From Phoronis australis (lineage: Eukaryota > Phoronida > Phoronidae), in NCBI GenBank assembly GCA_002633005.1, contig NMRA01000493.1, forward strand, positions 1-50,106: a stretch of DNA of 50,106 nucleotides. The letters are read 5' to 3'. How positions within the stretch are numbered: the first letter of the stretch is position 1; each line of letters starts with the position of its first letter. Below are positions 21,441-33,770 of the stretch, one piece after another. Under the pieces are notes generated by a model. It was not told where the DNA came from. It worked only from the letters and a program-made list of their open reading frames with translations, and did not search any database. A program made the position numbers and the translations under genes.

Positions 21441-21650
21441 CTGGAAAGGCCAGAGAGAACTTATTACTGCAAATACTGCTCAAGTTCCGATTGGTGACTG
21501 GGTATACATATTTTAATAAAAACCATTGAAACATACTCTCTGATACTTAATTAGAACTTTGGTAAGCAGGAGGTCATCTACTGCCTGTACATATTTTTTC
21601 TTTTCTTTTTTATTTTCTTAAAAGCTAGTGTGATCAGGATGACGCTGATC

Positions 21651-21750
21651 TGTTTAACCATTTGTGGCTTGGTAATGGGGAATGGAATGTGTCGGACTTG
21701 TTTAGCCATTTGAGGCTTGGTAATGGGAAATGAAATGTGTCAGAATTCTG
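21651..21750 (+). repeat. 48-bp direct repeat, two copies
   Basis: TGTTTAACCATTTGTGGCTT at 21651 recurs as TGTTTAGCCATTTGAGGCTT at 21699, each followed by GGTAATGGG and AAATGTGTC-like sequence. Confidence 0.7.
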
Positions 21751-23240
21751 ACACATGTTTACGGAATTTCGCGGGAATAACATTTTCTGCAGCATAATAT
21801 GAAATGAAAACTAACGGCATATTGCAACAATTTAAGTCAAAATTATTGCAAAAATAATGTATTTTGATTCCAAAACTGATTAATTTCTATGATACCATTA
21901 ATAAAAAAGAATTGAAAATAAGTACGCCAACAACCTTTTTTTCGATCAAGATTTGTTGTTTAAACTCACTAACAGTAGATCAAAAAGGAATCAAGTCATT
22001 AAATCATGGTAAACGAAAAATTGCTCATGGATTCGATTGTTGGTTTCTGAATTACTTGTTTATGCATCTACGAAAATGAGCTGATTGAGAGATGATTTTT
22101 TTACAGTTGGAAGCTAATCTTGTAAGAAATGGCAATGCTTCAAGGAACTTAGATGTAAGCAGACATTGAGAAAATTCGATCTATCGTCAAGTCCCAAAAT
22201 ATAAAAATACACTAAACGATTTGATTTGTTAATCTGAAAGAAGTCTCAGATATTGATGAATGTCGGATAGCTCTACAAAGTATCCTAAAATTTTCTCACA
22301 ATTCAAATAACACTAAATTGATTATTGACTTAGAAAATAGATTAGTGGGTTTAATTTCATACACCGTAGATCGAAGAAGTTTAAGTACTTAAGCGAATAA
22401 AATTAAACTTAATTATTGCTCGTCAATTGGGAAAGGTTCTCTTTGCACTTCCTTGATGTTGTTAGTTTCCAACAGTGTTGCGCAATGAATTTTCTTTAAA
22501 ACTTAATCGTTTGCTTTCCATTCCTGTGCATATTACACGTCATGATTGACGCAACCACGATAAAAATAAGGTGTAACTATGCAGTGAGCCTGCGCAGAAT
22601 CTCAGTGATCTGTACATTTTTGGGACACACACTGTATCATTTACCCCAGCCTCAAGAAAGTGGACTGCAGGCTGTGTTTCACCAACGGATTTGGAAACGG
22701 CCCACAAAGGCACTCATACCAGGGACCTCGGGACCTCACCTTTCCAAAAAATTCCTTCAAAGAATGATGATAAAATGAACTTTTCCCGAAACCTGATCAC
22801 AATAAAACGAATCTTGACCTTAGAGTTAGCGCAGATGGATAGGTACGAGATAAGCTGCCTGTCTCAAATGAATCATAGCTGTGCTGACCAGCGACAAGCG
22901 CAGCTCATCGAATCCATTGTTGGATCCCAGCTACCCGTCAATGAGCTGGCCCTAGACCCATTCTTACTCTCCGTGAAACTTTGTTGGTTCACGGTTACTC
23001 AAATTCTGATGTCTGCATCTCAGGCATCACCCCCCAACCCACCTATAGCGGACGCGGGGGGGNTGTGGTGACATCCAGAGAACGAGGGGAGGGGGGGGGG
23101 TGTGGCGATAGGAAGGAGGCGGGTTGGCGAAGTCGAATTGGTTTGTTGCTGGAAATGTTTCTTTTAAAAAAAATAAAACCGAGACCGGCAAGAGATCTTT
23201 CATCTTTGCTGCTGCTACAATAAGGTATTCTCTTAGCCCA
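21751..23240. other. AT-rich intergenic stretch with one N
   Basis: No exon or family match was seen, although I looked on the minus strand for upstream carotenoid oxygenase exons. 23063 is an N inside a GC-rich segment, marking a contig join. Confidence 0.5.
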
Positions 23241-23600
23241 GAAATTAAACGGTCCGATTCAATTGATACTTTCAAACTTAATATTAAAAAGTGGCTGTAA
23301 TTTACCTAACCTTTTTATACCCTACCTGTCTTAATCATGTCATTTTTTCATTGTCGTAAATACTCTCACTATTTAGAGTCATCTCTTTATGTATTTCATC
23401 TCTCTTAGTTAAATTTTCACCGTTCTTCAGTCGTCATTTATTTATTGTCTTAATTCTCAACCTGTTTTAATTGTATCATTGTTACGTATATTTAATTATT
23501 GTTTTATTACTTCATTGCATTAAATTACTGTTTTTTGTTGATGAGGGTCCTCTTGGAAAGCAGTGCTATCACTGAAGATGCCACCCTCATGGTGCGATTT
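23241..23600 (+). mobile_element. 3' end of a non-LTR retrotransposon (CR1/L2-like)
   Basis: 23247-23300 codes SIDTFKLNIKKWL followed by TAA, like the last residues of CR1/L2-type reverse transcriptases (typically 'S..FK..L+.WL'). An AT-rich 3' UTR follows, ending in a stem GATGAGGGTCCTCTTGG ... CCACCCTCATGG. The 5' part is missing, as usual for truncated insertions. Confidence 0.5.
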
Positions 23601-23700
23601 CGTGAGATATGGCCGTGTATTTTAAATGAGATCACGTGACTTTGGCTAGATTTTAGCTAGAACCTGGCGTTACGTCCTAGCGTTACCCGACGGCACACCA
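23596..23700. repeat. Interspersed repeat preserving an empty TTAA site
   Basis: CGTGAGATATGGCCGTGTAT, TTTAAA, TGAGATCACGTGAC, GGCTAGATTTTAGCTAG in one piece; the same repeat at 4800-6060 is interrupted at TTTAAA by a 1.1-kb element. It ends about 57 bp before the PC-esterase start codon and may form part of its 5' flank. Confidence 0.75.
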
Positions 23701-23756
23701 GGATGAGGGTTTTCGTAGTTTGATTGGTGATTCAGGGGCCAGTACATTTCAAGATT

Positions 23757-24725
23757 ATGCGTCGAGCGTACGCTATCTTTGTCCTTGCATTTCTCATAAC
23801 GATGTCGCTCTACCTGCCGGGAGTATTAAAAGAATATTTCTTCTTTCACAAGAATTCAAACTTGAATGTGCTGAGAAACACATCCGGACGACAATTAGCA
23901 CTTAACTACAGAAAAATGCCAAACGAAATTCGTATCGGAAACAGAAGGTGTTTTTCTGCTATGACCAAAAATGGAACCTGGTTCAAAGACAATTGGATGG
24001 ACGCAGACGACTGTGGTTTGAGGAAATATTCTAAATCGAATGTCTTGACGTGTATGCGAAATCGTGCCAAGGTTCGGGGATTCAGTCACATAGCTTTTGT
24101 AGGCGATTCTCTCATGCGAGATACATTTCAGCAAATGACCTCTTACTTTAAGCGAGACATTGTGAGAGAAATGCAACAGTACGATTATGGATACATGTTC
24201 AGCGATATAGCTTTAAAGCTGAGCTTTCATTGGAATGTTTGCATGGACAAAAATCATTCATTCTTACTTGAGCAATGGCGAAAACAACCGATGGGTCTGA
24301 CGGGACGACCCGATTTAGTGATTGATGGAATAGCCTTGTGGATGTTCCACAACTGGGGTTGGGGAGAGGCAGCTCTGAAACGGTACGAGAGTTTCTTTGT
24401 CAGAAATTTCTCCAAAGAGGTTAAATTATTAGTCTCCAACAAGGAAACATTATACATCTGGAAACTACAATCGCCAACAAGGCGAAACATTCCTAACGAA
24501 AATCACTTGCTTTACCTGTTCAATAATATAGCAAATAACACTTTATATGGATTGAACGAGAACATTTTGGTTTGGTCAAGCGCCATTGGGATTGCCGAAC
24601 ACTTTGCAACGGATGACACATTTTTCGTCGACAAATTCCATTATCGGTACCCTTCGCCAGTCCAGGACTTTAATGTTCAATTAATATTCAACATTTACTG
24701 TAACGAATACACGGTTGAAAATTAA
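23757..24725 (+). CDS. Intronless PC-esterase / CASD1-like SGNH-fold type II membrane protein
   Basis: 322 aa from the ATG at 23757; the open frame extends upstream only without ATG. MRR precedes a hydrophobic segment (about residues 4-22, AYAIFVLAFLITMSLYLPG), giving a type II signal anchor and a lumenal domain. SGNH features are FVGDSLMRD (nucleophile Ser in GDS, about residue 118) and DKFHYR near the C terminus (Asp and His of DxxH), followed by NVQLIFNIYCNEY, like the end of the CASD1 N-terminal domain. CASD1 O-acetylates sialic acid in the Golgi and also has a multi-pass C-terminal domain, which is absent here. Several N-x-S/T sites (NGT, NHS, NFS, NNT) suit a glycosylated Golgi protein. 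AATAAA begins one base after the stop. An acyl transferase or esterase acting on a glycan is likely, substrate unknown. Confidence 0.85.
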   Translation: MRRAYAIFVLAFLITMSLYLPGVLKEYFFFHKNSNLNVLRNTSGRQLALNYRKMPNEIRIGNRRCFSAMTKNGTWFKDNWMDADDCGLRKYSKSNVLTCMRNRAKVRGFSHIAFVGDSLMRDTFQQMTSYFKRDIVREMQQYDYGYMFSDIALKLSFHWNVCMDKNHSFLLEQWRKQPMGLTGRPDLVIDGIALWMFHNWGWGEAALKRYESFFVRNFSKEVKLLVSNKETLYIWKLQSPTRRNIPNENHLLYLFNNIANNTLYGLNENILVWSSAIGIAEHFATDDTFFVDKFHYRYPSPVQDFNVQLIFNIYCNEYTVEN

Positions 24726-24731
24726 AATAAA
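24726..24731 (+). terminator. Polyadenylation signal of the PC-esterase gene
   Basis: AATAAA directly follows the TAA stop codon at 24723-24725. No poly(A) tract follows, so the single-exon structure is not obviously a recent retrocopy. Confidence 0.6.
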
Positions 24732-24779
24732 CTTTGAAGCCATTCTCGGCTTAAAAATATCATAATTCTTTGTTTCTTA

Positions 24780-27700
24780 TCGTCCTCCCTGTGGTCTTAT
24801 AAGACGGGTAGGTAGTTTGGTCAATACTTTATCCCATACGCGTTGAACAACTCGAGTGCAATACGGTCATGTGATATATTTCCCTATTGCACTCCCGGAG
24901 CTACTTTAACAGTGCCCTCTAAGTCTAACATGGAAAGCTAAAAAAATAGGTCAATCAAGAAGTGTACTAGTACACGTACTCCTTGGGCCAATGTCGACTC
25001 GACGTCGTTAGCCGGTTCGATAATCAAACTTTCCCAAAATAGTTAAGTAATAAAATTGCAACAGTATAAATAACACTTCACATGCAATCAGGTCCCAAAC
25101 ATAACATCTGGTACATACAAAACTTTTAATTATATGACACTTCTGTCTCGGAATTATTTGCTAAATATAAATATTGTGACGTATGCAACCCAGGCGCCGA
25201 TTCCTCGATAACTACACTGTTAAATATTGTTGTTTAATTATTTTCAGGAAATGTTACAAGTTCAATGCACAATTACCGTTGTTTAATTGTTTTCAGGAAA
25301 TGTTACAAGTTCAATGCACAATTACCGTAGTCTTCACTTTTTTATCCCTTTTCAAGTAATAAATCGTTTAAAACTACTTTTACTAGAGAAAACTTGTAAC
25401 CTAACGCGCAATATTGGATGTGATCCGCCACATGAACAGTCTGGGTGAAATATTTTTAAAATCTGAAGCTTAAGAATTCGAAGCATAGGCCTATGGGATA
25501 AATACGAAACGTACCTCGAATGTTATAGATGAAATCAGTAATATCCCATTCGGCATTGTTCTCTGTACGTTTTACCTGTATATTGGGTGATGCAAGAGTA
25601 AGTTTTACGAAAATTAACCATTATGACTTTGAAATGTTTGAAATTGCTAGGTTAAAAAGTAACAACGATCTTCCTTTCCTGTGCATCGCTCGGGATTGCC
25701 AGCGTACAAAAATTATTTTCTCAGGCATGCTATTCTTGTCTCACGGGTCAAAAGTCTCCCCGAACGAGCACCAGGCACTTTTCGACGTTTTGTTGTAATT
25801 ATTTACTCGAGACCAGCTCCGCTTCCACACTGATTATTTCAAACTATTCCTTTCCCTCCCTCCACTTCCCTTTATCTCAGATCTACAAATAACTTCCGAT
25901 TTAGCGTATCGCAATGTTGACTCAGTGCACCAGCACTGAAATAAATGGGGCGAGGGGAGGGGGGTGAGCAATAGCCCTCGAGCCTCCTATAGTGCGCCGC
26001 CCATGAGTTGTGACATCAGAGTACCGTAAAAATACTTTCACTGTGTTATACACTCAGTTCAACAGTTTCATGTTGTCACTTCTTGGCGTCAAAAACCAAT
26101 TGAGTAAGAACATGTTTGACACTTTCAACTTGCTATTTAAAATCTTTCGGACGCTAATTAATTGGTTTAAAGACTTATCTTCTATGCAAATGAAATTATC
26201 GTTAGACGTAATTACCAACAGATAGTCGTATAGCAGGCGTGATCCTCCCATTTAAGAGCCTTTTAACATTGGTATAATACGCGTTCACTTGTGAATATCT
26301 CTCAGGGATAACAAACTCATCGCCTGATAAGAAGGCACATGGACTGCTTAAAACGAGTGTCGGATCGGATCTGCTGTCCTACGAGAAATTAGCATCCGTT
26401 TAAAATGCAAAATGTTAACATTCTGGATAATCACGTGCGATCATCTTGCCACTGTCATCACATGAAGTCTGGAAGGACATAGTTGACCACGTGATGGTTA
26501 AATGTGGGGGAAGGCGTCGAAGCAGGACGTGCAACCTAAAATGCAGCAACATTTGCAAAGAAACGTAACCAATATTTAGGTGTCACGAAGCAGAGGGATT
26601 GTTATCGGGACTTTCATGTCAGGTGATACGAAATTAAAACTTAGAGTAACACGCATTAGTTGCAAGATTGAGTTAAACATATTTCCTGTTTGTGCTCTAG
26701 CAGCACACTGGTTGTTTTTTAATTTAAATCCCATTGGGTTGCAACTGCCTGTACAGTCAATTAAACAAATTTACTAAACATTTATTTTTTATTATATTTT
26801 AAGGCAGAAATTCGCATTTTGGGGGTTATTGCTGAAAAGAAGAAATTTCTTGAAGTTCTAGAAGACTTAGCGACGTACTGTCCAATTCCAATAACTGTCT
26901 TCACCCGCTATTAAAATTACCCACATTAGCCATATTGCGGTCTCCATATTGTGAGCTCTCATTACATCGACTCGTCAAAGTGGGTCGTAATGACCGGGAT
27001 AAGTTCATTAAAACCTCATATTATACGTGGGTACCTCCATTCCTGGCCGTCTTGGCACATAATTATATATATAGTGGATAAAGTTGCTAAAGTAATCCGT
27101 CGATTTATGCCCTCGAACTTCGAGCCATTGCCTTGTTTTCTTTTTAGTGAAGATACTTCAAGTACGCTTTCACAAGTTAGTAATACACTCAAAAGAGTAA
27201 TAATCGAAAGATTTACCTAAATTACGAATATCCCGCAAACCATGCTGTGTGTGTACACAATCTCATAAAAGCGAATCGTGGTACCCAGCCATTTTCTGCT
27301 GCACCTAGAAACAAGCAATAGACAAAAGCGGAAAGTTATTAAAACACTGAAGATTTGGGATAACGTGCCTTATGCGAGTTTAAATGACGTCATGAACCAA
27401 CGCTGGAGAACACTAAATTAGTGACTGTAGAGAAAATCTTAACGCTACACGAAACTTTATATCTTTTTTTAATATTTTCCAGTTTTGCAAATGTGAATGC
27501 AAGGTGATTTCATACCTTTCCGCAGTCTTTCGTTTGTCAAAAGGCCGCCTTTCATCTTTCATGGATTTTAAAGGTACTTCAAGCTCGGATGTTACATTTT
27601 CATATTTCCCTTACAAAAACACAACCACTTATCTTTCAGGAATTCGAAAGGGATGCGACCTCACATGATGCACCTGTTATCTTACAAAATTAATCGTCAC

Positions 27701-27985
27701 CACTCACGTGGAAAAAACTAGTGATAAAAGTTGGTATATGCTTCGCCTTAAAATGGTCACCTTTCATAAAGTGAAATGGGATGCAAACTTGTATGGTGAG
27801 ATTTTTCTATTCGCCTCTTAGTTATGCCCTTCCACACGTACATTCTACAATTACCAATGAAAATATTTCCCAAATTTCGATCTCCAGTATGACAAAAATT
27901 ATTTTTCATATTCCTTGAAATGATAAAAACTTCCCAACCTCGTTGCTTACCTTTATGTGGTGGACTTTCATTACACATATAATTA
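24780..27985. other. Gene-poor stretch
   Basis: I find no supported coding exon. It holds a two-copy 49-bp direct repeat (25229-25326, core TTCAGGAAATGTTACAAGTT) and a GC-rich repeat end at 25944-26006. Open frames of 60-90 codons here lack family similarity and splice support. Confidence 0.55.
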
Positions 27986-27986
27986 T

Positions 27987-28214
27987 ATAATTATGTACAC
28001 ACATACATACATGCATATAATTATGTACACACATACATACATGCACATAATTATGTACACACATACATACATGCATATAATTATGTACACACATACATAC
28101 ATGCACATAATTATGTACACACATACATACATGCACATAATTATGTACACACATGCATACATGCACATAATTATGTACACACATACATACATGCACATAA
28201 TTATGTACACACAT
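27987..28214 (+). repeat. 30-bp minisatellite, about 7.5 copies, ending at an N
   Basis: Unit ACATAATTATGTACACACAT followed by ACATACATGC, with few variants (ATGCATATAA versus ATGCACATAA). Long repetitive open frames occur on both strands purely because of the period. The N at 28215 indicates a collapsed or unresolved array. Confidence 0.95.
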
Positions 28215-28419
28215 NTTGACTATCTTTATTCCGCATTCCGTTGGTATCCTTGGAACAAAGTTCGACATTGAAAAGAACATTGGTAAAGTAACTGACCAAC
28301 AGACACACGATATTTCGAAACACACTTGTTTCATTCTCAAGTGGAAATAAAATGACAAAGTACTACCACCACAGAACAAAAGCTAGCAACACGTAGTGGG
28401 ACACGGTAGGAGTGAAATA

Positions 28420-28600
28420 CCGCATGTCTCACAAACATGATCTATGGACTACAGAATGTAGCCCTGGTGACTCAACCACAGAAAACATGCCACAGGAACA
28501 GGATTCCGGGACGATTTCCATTCTAAAATGGGAGATTCCCTAAGAAAAAGAGTGCTTTAACGCTGTGTTATCTTTCCAAACAAGAGCAACGCGGAGCGTT
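28420..28600. repeat. Dispersed repeat, also at 37840-38020
   Basis: Both copies share TCTCACAAACATGAT, CTACAGAAT, ACTCAACCACA, GGAACAGGATTC, TAAAATG.GAGATTC and AAAAAG.ATGCTTTAAC in the same order, about 80% alike by eye. The upstream part (28270-28345) has GATATTTCGAAACACACTTG, reminiscent of retroelement 3' ends. The class is not determined. Confidence 0.6.
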
Positions 28601-29448
28601 GAAATGCGCCCACGATAGCACCTCAAACAGTATGCTTCTATGGGTGTTTTTATGGCCGTTACATAGCGTGTAATGCGTCAAATCCATCCGAATTGAGAAA
28701 GGGACATCATCTCTGTAAAACACAACTATTTGCCAAAATTCATGAAAATAAACCAACGAACACCTATAGAGGCAAAAGTAAAAAACGATCGACAGGGTAG
28801 GACAGAGCTATAATCCGATTGGTCTGAAACTCACGGTTTTCGCGTATTTTAACGCATTTTCAAATACGATTTAAAAAGTAACTGTGAAGTTGCCATCACT
28901 CTAAACAGTGTAATATCTAGTAATATCTAGCTGTACCACGTACATTAAGGTTGTCCGCTGATAGGTCATTTTAATCTTGCCTTCATCACTCCCATTCTTG
29001 CTTTACCGACTGCATATTGTTAACGGGTGCCAAAAAGTGACGTTTTAAAAAAGAATAAAAGCATCTTTTGAATGGAGCTCGTTGGAAGGCATGATTATCG
29101 GAGAGTTCGATCGAACCCCCCCCCCTCGGAGGGGTTCAGTCCACCCCAGCATATCCGTTAAATATATTTTTATATAAGGATACTATAGATTGGCAACAAC
29201 AACAAAATTGTTTCAGCTACTGATACTACTAACTACAATAATAACTAAGGTTGTAATAATTTTGAAATTGCTTCTAATTCAAAGCGCTTCACGTGGCATT
29301 GGGCCGTACCCGGCCAACTTTGCCCAAGTGTTGTTTGTGTAGATGACAGGAGATCGTGCAACACCAAAAGGGTAACAAGGGAGTCTATATACCTACTGTA
29401 GGTATACATTCCTAGCCCTATGACCTAAGTATAATATACTGTGACAGT

Positions 29449-29764
29449 GACGGATTTAGAGGGGGCCAAGGGCAGTGCTGTAGTGGGGCGTAGGCGCACG
29501 TAGGCGCAGCCAACCACCTTTGGGCATTTGAACGTAGCGCCTACGTACCGCAAGTTACGTTCAGTGCTCAAGGTGATGCAGTGGGCTTTGGGCGCCTACT
29601 TACCTCTAATTTTACCACTACAGCACTGGCCAAGGGGCCATGCCCCCCTAAAATTCTCCCAGATTCCATTTGGCAGTTCGGGGGTGCGAATGTCTGACGG
29701 TAAAAATCCTGGCTGACTCTGCCCTGCCCCCCCCCCCAACTCAAAATCCTGGATCCGCCCCTGA
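29449..29764 (+). mobile_element. MITE (CAGTGACGGAT ends) carrying a nested insertion
   Basis: The left end is CAGTGACGGATTTAGAGGG and the right end CCTGGATCCGCCCCTG; the internal sequence matches 12250-12413. A second, 156-bp element is inserted at 29473-29628. Confidence 0.7.
29473..29628. mobile_element. 156-bp hAT-type MITE with 8-bp target duplication
   Basis: Terminal inverted repeats are CAGTGCTGTAGTGG and CCACTACAGCACTG (14 bp, perfect), flanked by GCCAAGGG on both sides (29465-29472 and 29629-29636). An 8-bp duplication and CAGTG ends are typical of hAT elements. The relative at 12250-12413 has a single GCCAAGGG and no insert, confirming the event. Confidence 0.88.
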
Positions 29765-30264
29765 CATAGCAACGAGAGAGCTTCCAAAATGTAATGCGAT
29801 GTGAATGCCTTAAAATCGTCCAAGAAAAACAAAACAGCGGAAATTTGAGATTTGTTATTCTGCTATTTTGGTTTAATTGCTAGAATACGGTACGGTAAAT
29901 TGCAGGCATTTTCAAAGTTTGAATCATAAGTGATCGTCAAATATGCAAATATGTTGTTCACTCAGTGCCCACTCTGATTGTGGATTGACATGCACGTGTG
30001 TACACCTGTGTGCGTTTCCGTTCTTTTTAAATTCAGTACGCGCTGACTTTAAGTTCACTATAGACAGTCCTCTGTCGTGCTCAAAAACCAGCTACCGTGC
30101 TTTCTTGCACTTGCATTTTCACTTTATTAAGGAAAAGAAGGCCTAGACCTCAACTTTGGTCTATGAATAAAGTCTTCCCTTGTGAATCAGTGTCCATGGT
30201 GCACAGCCCCGCAGACTTCATACGAGCAACAAACTTGATGGAAAAGATTTCCAAGGTTACATGT

Positions 30265-31155
30265 CACTACATGAATGCCGAAGGTCCACTACTCTGAAGG
30301 CCCACTATGACTCCGAAGGTTCGCTACCTTCAGTCTAAAATTCCGACTACTTCGAATTTTCCCAATTCCAAAACCACGAACTCCGACAGTTCACTCACTC
30401 TGATTGTCTCATTCTCAATCATGCAGAGACAACATCTGGGGCCTGGGTCCATAGGCGGCGTACTATAGGGGGCTGCGGGGCCCCCACTTATTTCGGTGCT
30501 GCGGGGCCGCCACTTATTTCGGTGCTACGTGGCCCATGGGGCCAGGGCTGTGGCGACCAACGACAGTTTTAAATTTAAGAAGACTGAATGGGACTCTCTG
30601 ACTTCGTGAATTCTGGCAGGGATAGGGTGGCCTACTAACTGCATTTAGTTTTTACCCGGCCGTGCCCGAGGTTCCTTGGGTGAGGTTGAGGCGCAGCGGC
30701 AATAAACTTTTTAATCGCGCTGCGTTGCGATCTTGGCACGGATTTATATGAATATATCGTGGTTGATAATTCATCAACATTCATACCTCGTATTCTTTTA
30801 AATATGCAAATGTTAAGACATGAGGACAATTTCGCATGCACATTGAAAACGAATCTATGACAGTGACCAACATCTCTAGCTGTACTGGCCCGCTGGGCCC
30901 GGCGGCGGTGGTCACTGTCTACATGAAATCCAAACAAAGTGTTTCTAGTACCCGGGCGTTGTTTTCGTTATAGGTGCATCTAATAATCGAAGTATCGTTT
31001 ATTTTTGCATGCAAAAGTATTAAAATTACACCCGAATCTGAAAGTTTAGATATATTCGGAGTAGTGAACTTTCGAAGTAGAAAATCTTCGAAGTAGTGAA
31101 CCTTCGGCATAGTGAGCCTTCGGAGTAGTAAACCTTTGAAACGGTGGGCTGTTCC
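30265..31155. repeat. Foldback-like element with arms made of short repeats
   Basis: The left arm (about 30265-30400) and right arm (about 31050-31155) are inverted and each contains 3-5 diverged copies of a 16-17 bp unit like TCCGAAGGTTCACTAC. The roughly 650-bp interior includes GC-rich repeat at 30440-30540. Arms built of tandem units resemble Foldback/Galileo-type elements. No transposase is seen. Confidence 0.5.
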
Positions 31156-31159
31156 CATT

Positions 31160-33040
31160 TCCAGCGACGTCAGAAACTTCAGTAACGCTCAAAAATACAA
31201 GATAAACGATTTCGTCAGGTAGTTCTCCGACTAAAATTCATATTTCCGTCCCAGCATGTAAGGAGGTGTAATCAATCATTTAAGCATGTCTGATTTGAAA
31301 TTTTGGCAGGAGGTATCGAGAGAACGTTCTCTTGCATCCGAATTTGTGTCCCGTTCTTTGTGAGCAACCGCCACATCCTCATTTTCTGGTATTACAAGTT
31401 CCGTCTCATCTCAGAAAATATAGAGCTGAGAGTCATCGTTGTGTACATGTATACAGATTTACCTTCTCACTGCTGCGTCAAAGCCGGGCCTTACCGAAAA
31501 CTCTACACTGTCGACATTTGCAAAATATCAAACTTAGGCCCACCGTTCTAGAACCGCCTCTCGCTCAATGCTGGCTACTGGCCTGTCTGTACACACAGGA
31601 GAACTGTCCGAATTTAATCACTATCATTGAGATTTATTTTAGACAGGCAAAATCATTTAGTATGCTTTGTTATTTGGAGATCACATGGCAGAGATTTTCC
31701 CAAGTGAACTTCAGCTTGCACCATTAAAGCGTCATCACTTCTGGCTTCCAAAATTAGCCTCTAATTTCCACTGAATCAGTCGATTTTACTAGATACGTAA
31801 GCAAGTAAATAACAATAAATCAAAAATCACGTTATATATCCATACAGGATATTATAAACTATTCTCGAAAGTATGTTTGTAGCTTCCTGACGGGCAACCG
31901 GGGTAGCATTCGAGACGGGGCATCCCACGGGATTCAGCGTAAGTGTAAGCCTATCCCCAAATAATTTTTCCAAATATACTCGTGTTAACTTGTATTTTGG
32001 TTCATTCCAGAGGTAGCTATTACCAAAATCGCTGATAAAACTTTTTGTTTATGATTGCCAGTACGTCATACTTTGAGTAGCTTAATCCGTTAGACATGTC
32101 ACTCAGTACTTAGGTGATAAAAATCATACCTCCAACAATGTGTTCGACATTTGGAAGTTTCTTAAAATCTACTCCTAGTAACAATCCTAAAAGAAATACA
32201 ATTCTAATGACGATAGTAGTACTTTGGGGGAAGTATGGGCATTTTATCGTGAAAATTTTCAAATGAACTTATTCCTTCGATTTCGGTCTATACTATTGTG
32301 TTTTTCAATACAATCATTTCTGTTTGTTTAGTCCAGATGTCTTAATACGGGTGTGGTTTGCAGGAATTTGTCTTGTTTTTGATGAATTTGAAATCTTACC
32401 TTCTTCCCCTCGTGAATATTTGACAAGGCCGTCCCTTCGAGAGAGGGACCCTCTGAAAGGCAACCCTTTAATATTGTGAAAACATAAAAATCTTTAAAAA
32501 TGAAAGAAAGTCACTGCTAATTTTATGATCGTGAGACTCTCCAAGAAATGACCTTCCTTAACGTAAAAGGCTGTAAGATTTTACAAAAACAGGAAAATAG
32601 AGCCAATCGGCTCCATCATTGGGCCCTCTCTCCATGAGCGGCCCCTTCAAAAGTTATCAATAAAACAATAAAAAGCTAGAAAAGCGTGGCAGCATGACAG
32701 CCATGAACGTGCTCCCTCCAAGGACTGGCACCCTAAATATGAAAGGATCAAAAATTTCAAAAAAAAGAAATGGGCAGCAATTGACACTATCTGTCAGATT
32801 CTCAATTTTTACTAAGTGATAAAAAGTTTCGAGAAAAAGCGAAAAAAATAACAGATGACTCCATTATCACCTTGTCAGAGAGAGAGAGGGTGGAGATATA
32901 TACTTTTACACTCCCTAAAATCATACTCTTCAATTTAAAATTCCAGTAAATTAATAATACGTTCTTTAAAATCTGTGCTTTACAAATTTGCATGTTTTCA
33001 ATTGCGTTTAGACGAGCAAATATGGGTCTTCCTATCAACA
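31160..33040. other. Stretch with no supported gene
   Basis: Only short open frames without recognised similarity. A frame at 31303-31551 has a plausible acceptor (TTTTGGCAG) but no family match. Nothing else is supported. Confidence 0.5.
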
Positions 33041-33449
33041 AAGCGTTCAGACATTGGGACGTTTATTTCGAAAATTGCAAGAGATGCAAATAGGTCCTGG
33101 GATACATCGTCAAGGTTTGAAGTAGTCCATGGTGAACGGATCAAGTTTAAATGCGCATGTAAGTCTTTTGAATGGACTTGGCAACCTCAAGGGTCTTAGT
33201 GCCAACTGAGCTGCGAAACGAGATGCTGACATTGGAGAGGCTTACAAGGTCATTGACACAGCAGTTGACGAAGTGCAAGCGTCGGGAACAAACATGTAAG
33301 ATATCTGGGTAGAATGGTTCCAAGACGAGCAAACCATTGGATCCGATATACAAATTCCTCGGCAGTCTAGACAACAGAAGGATAGGACTAACGTATGAGT
33401 AACCACTGGGGATTAAATATTTTAGAGAGAAGTTTTCAACATTTTTTGC

Positions 33450-33770
33450 ATAGTACACTTTAGGTCTCGCGACGGACCAGGCCAGCTTGATTTGTGTAGA
33501 TGTTGGGTTTCAGTGTACTTCTGGTCGCTCGGCGAACTAGTCTTGTGATTTTTTTTACCAAAGTGTGCTTTGTAAAACTATTTATCTCAGCCAGTACTGT
33601 TTGGTCCCGCGAAAGATCGACTATTTTTATAGTGATAATAAGCACAGGTGTACTCTTGGTCTCGTGACGGACCAGGTCAGCCTTTTTGTGTACTCTCAGT
33701 GTACATCTGGTCCCTCTGCAAACTAGTCCAGTGTATCTTTTTCACCACTGCACAGGATGTTTTGGTTTCG
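33450..33770 (+). repeat. 195-bp tandem repeat, about 1.6 copies
   Basis: GGTCTCGCGACGGACCAGG at 33463 recurs as GGTCTCGTGACGGACCAGG at 33658, followed in both by CAGTGTAC, TCTGGTC and AACTAGTC. Confidence 0.75.

Noticed and set aside
27906-28379. Repetitive 100-157 codon frames on both strands
   Set aside because: Product of the 30-bp minisatellite period; they cross an N and show no coding features.
31303-31551. Possible exon (hydrophobic segment then ELRVIVVYM)
   Set aside because: A plausible acceptor precedes it and there is a faint resemblance to glycosyltransferase cores, but no motif, partner exon or donor is convincing.
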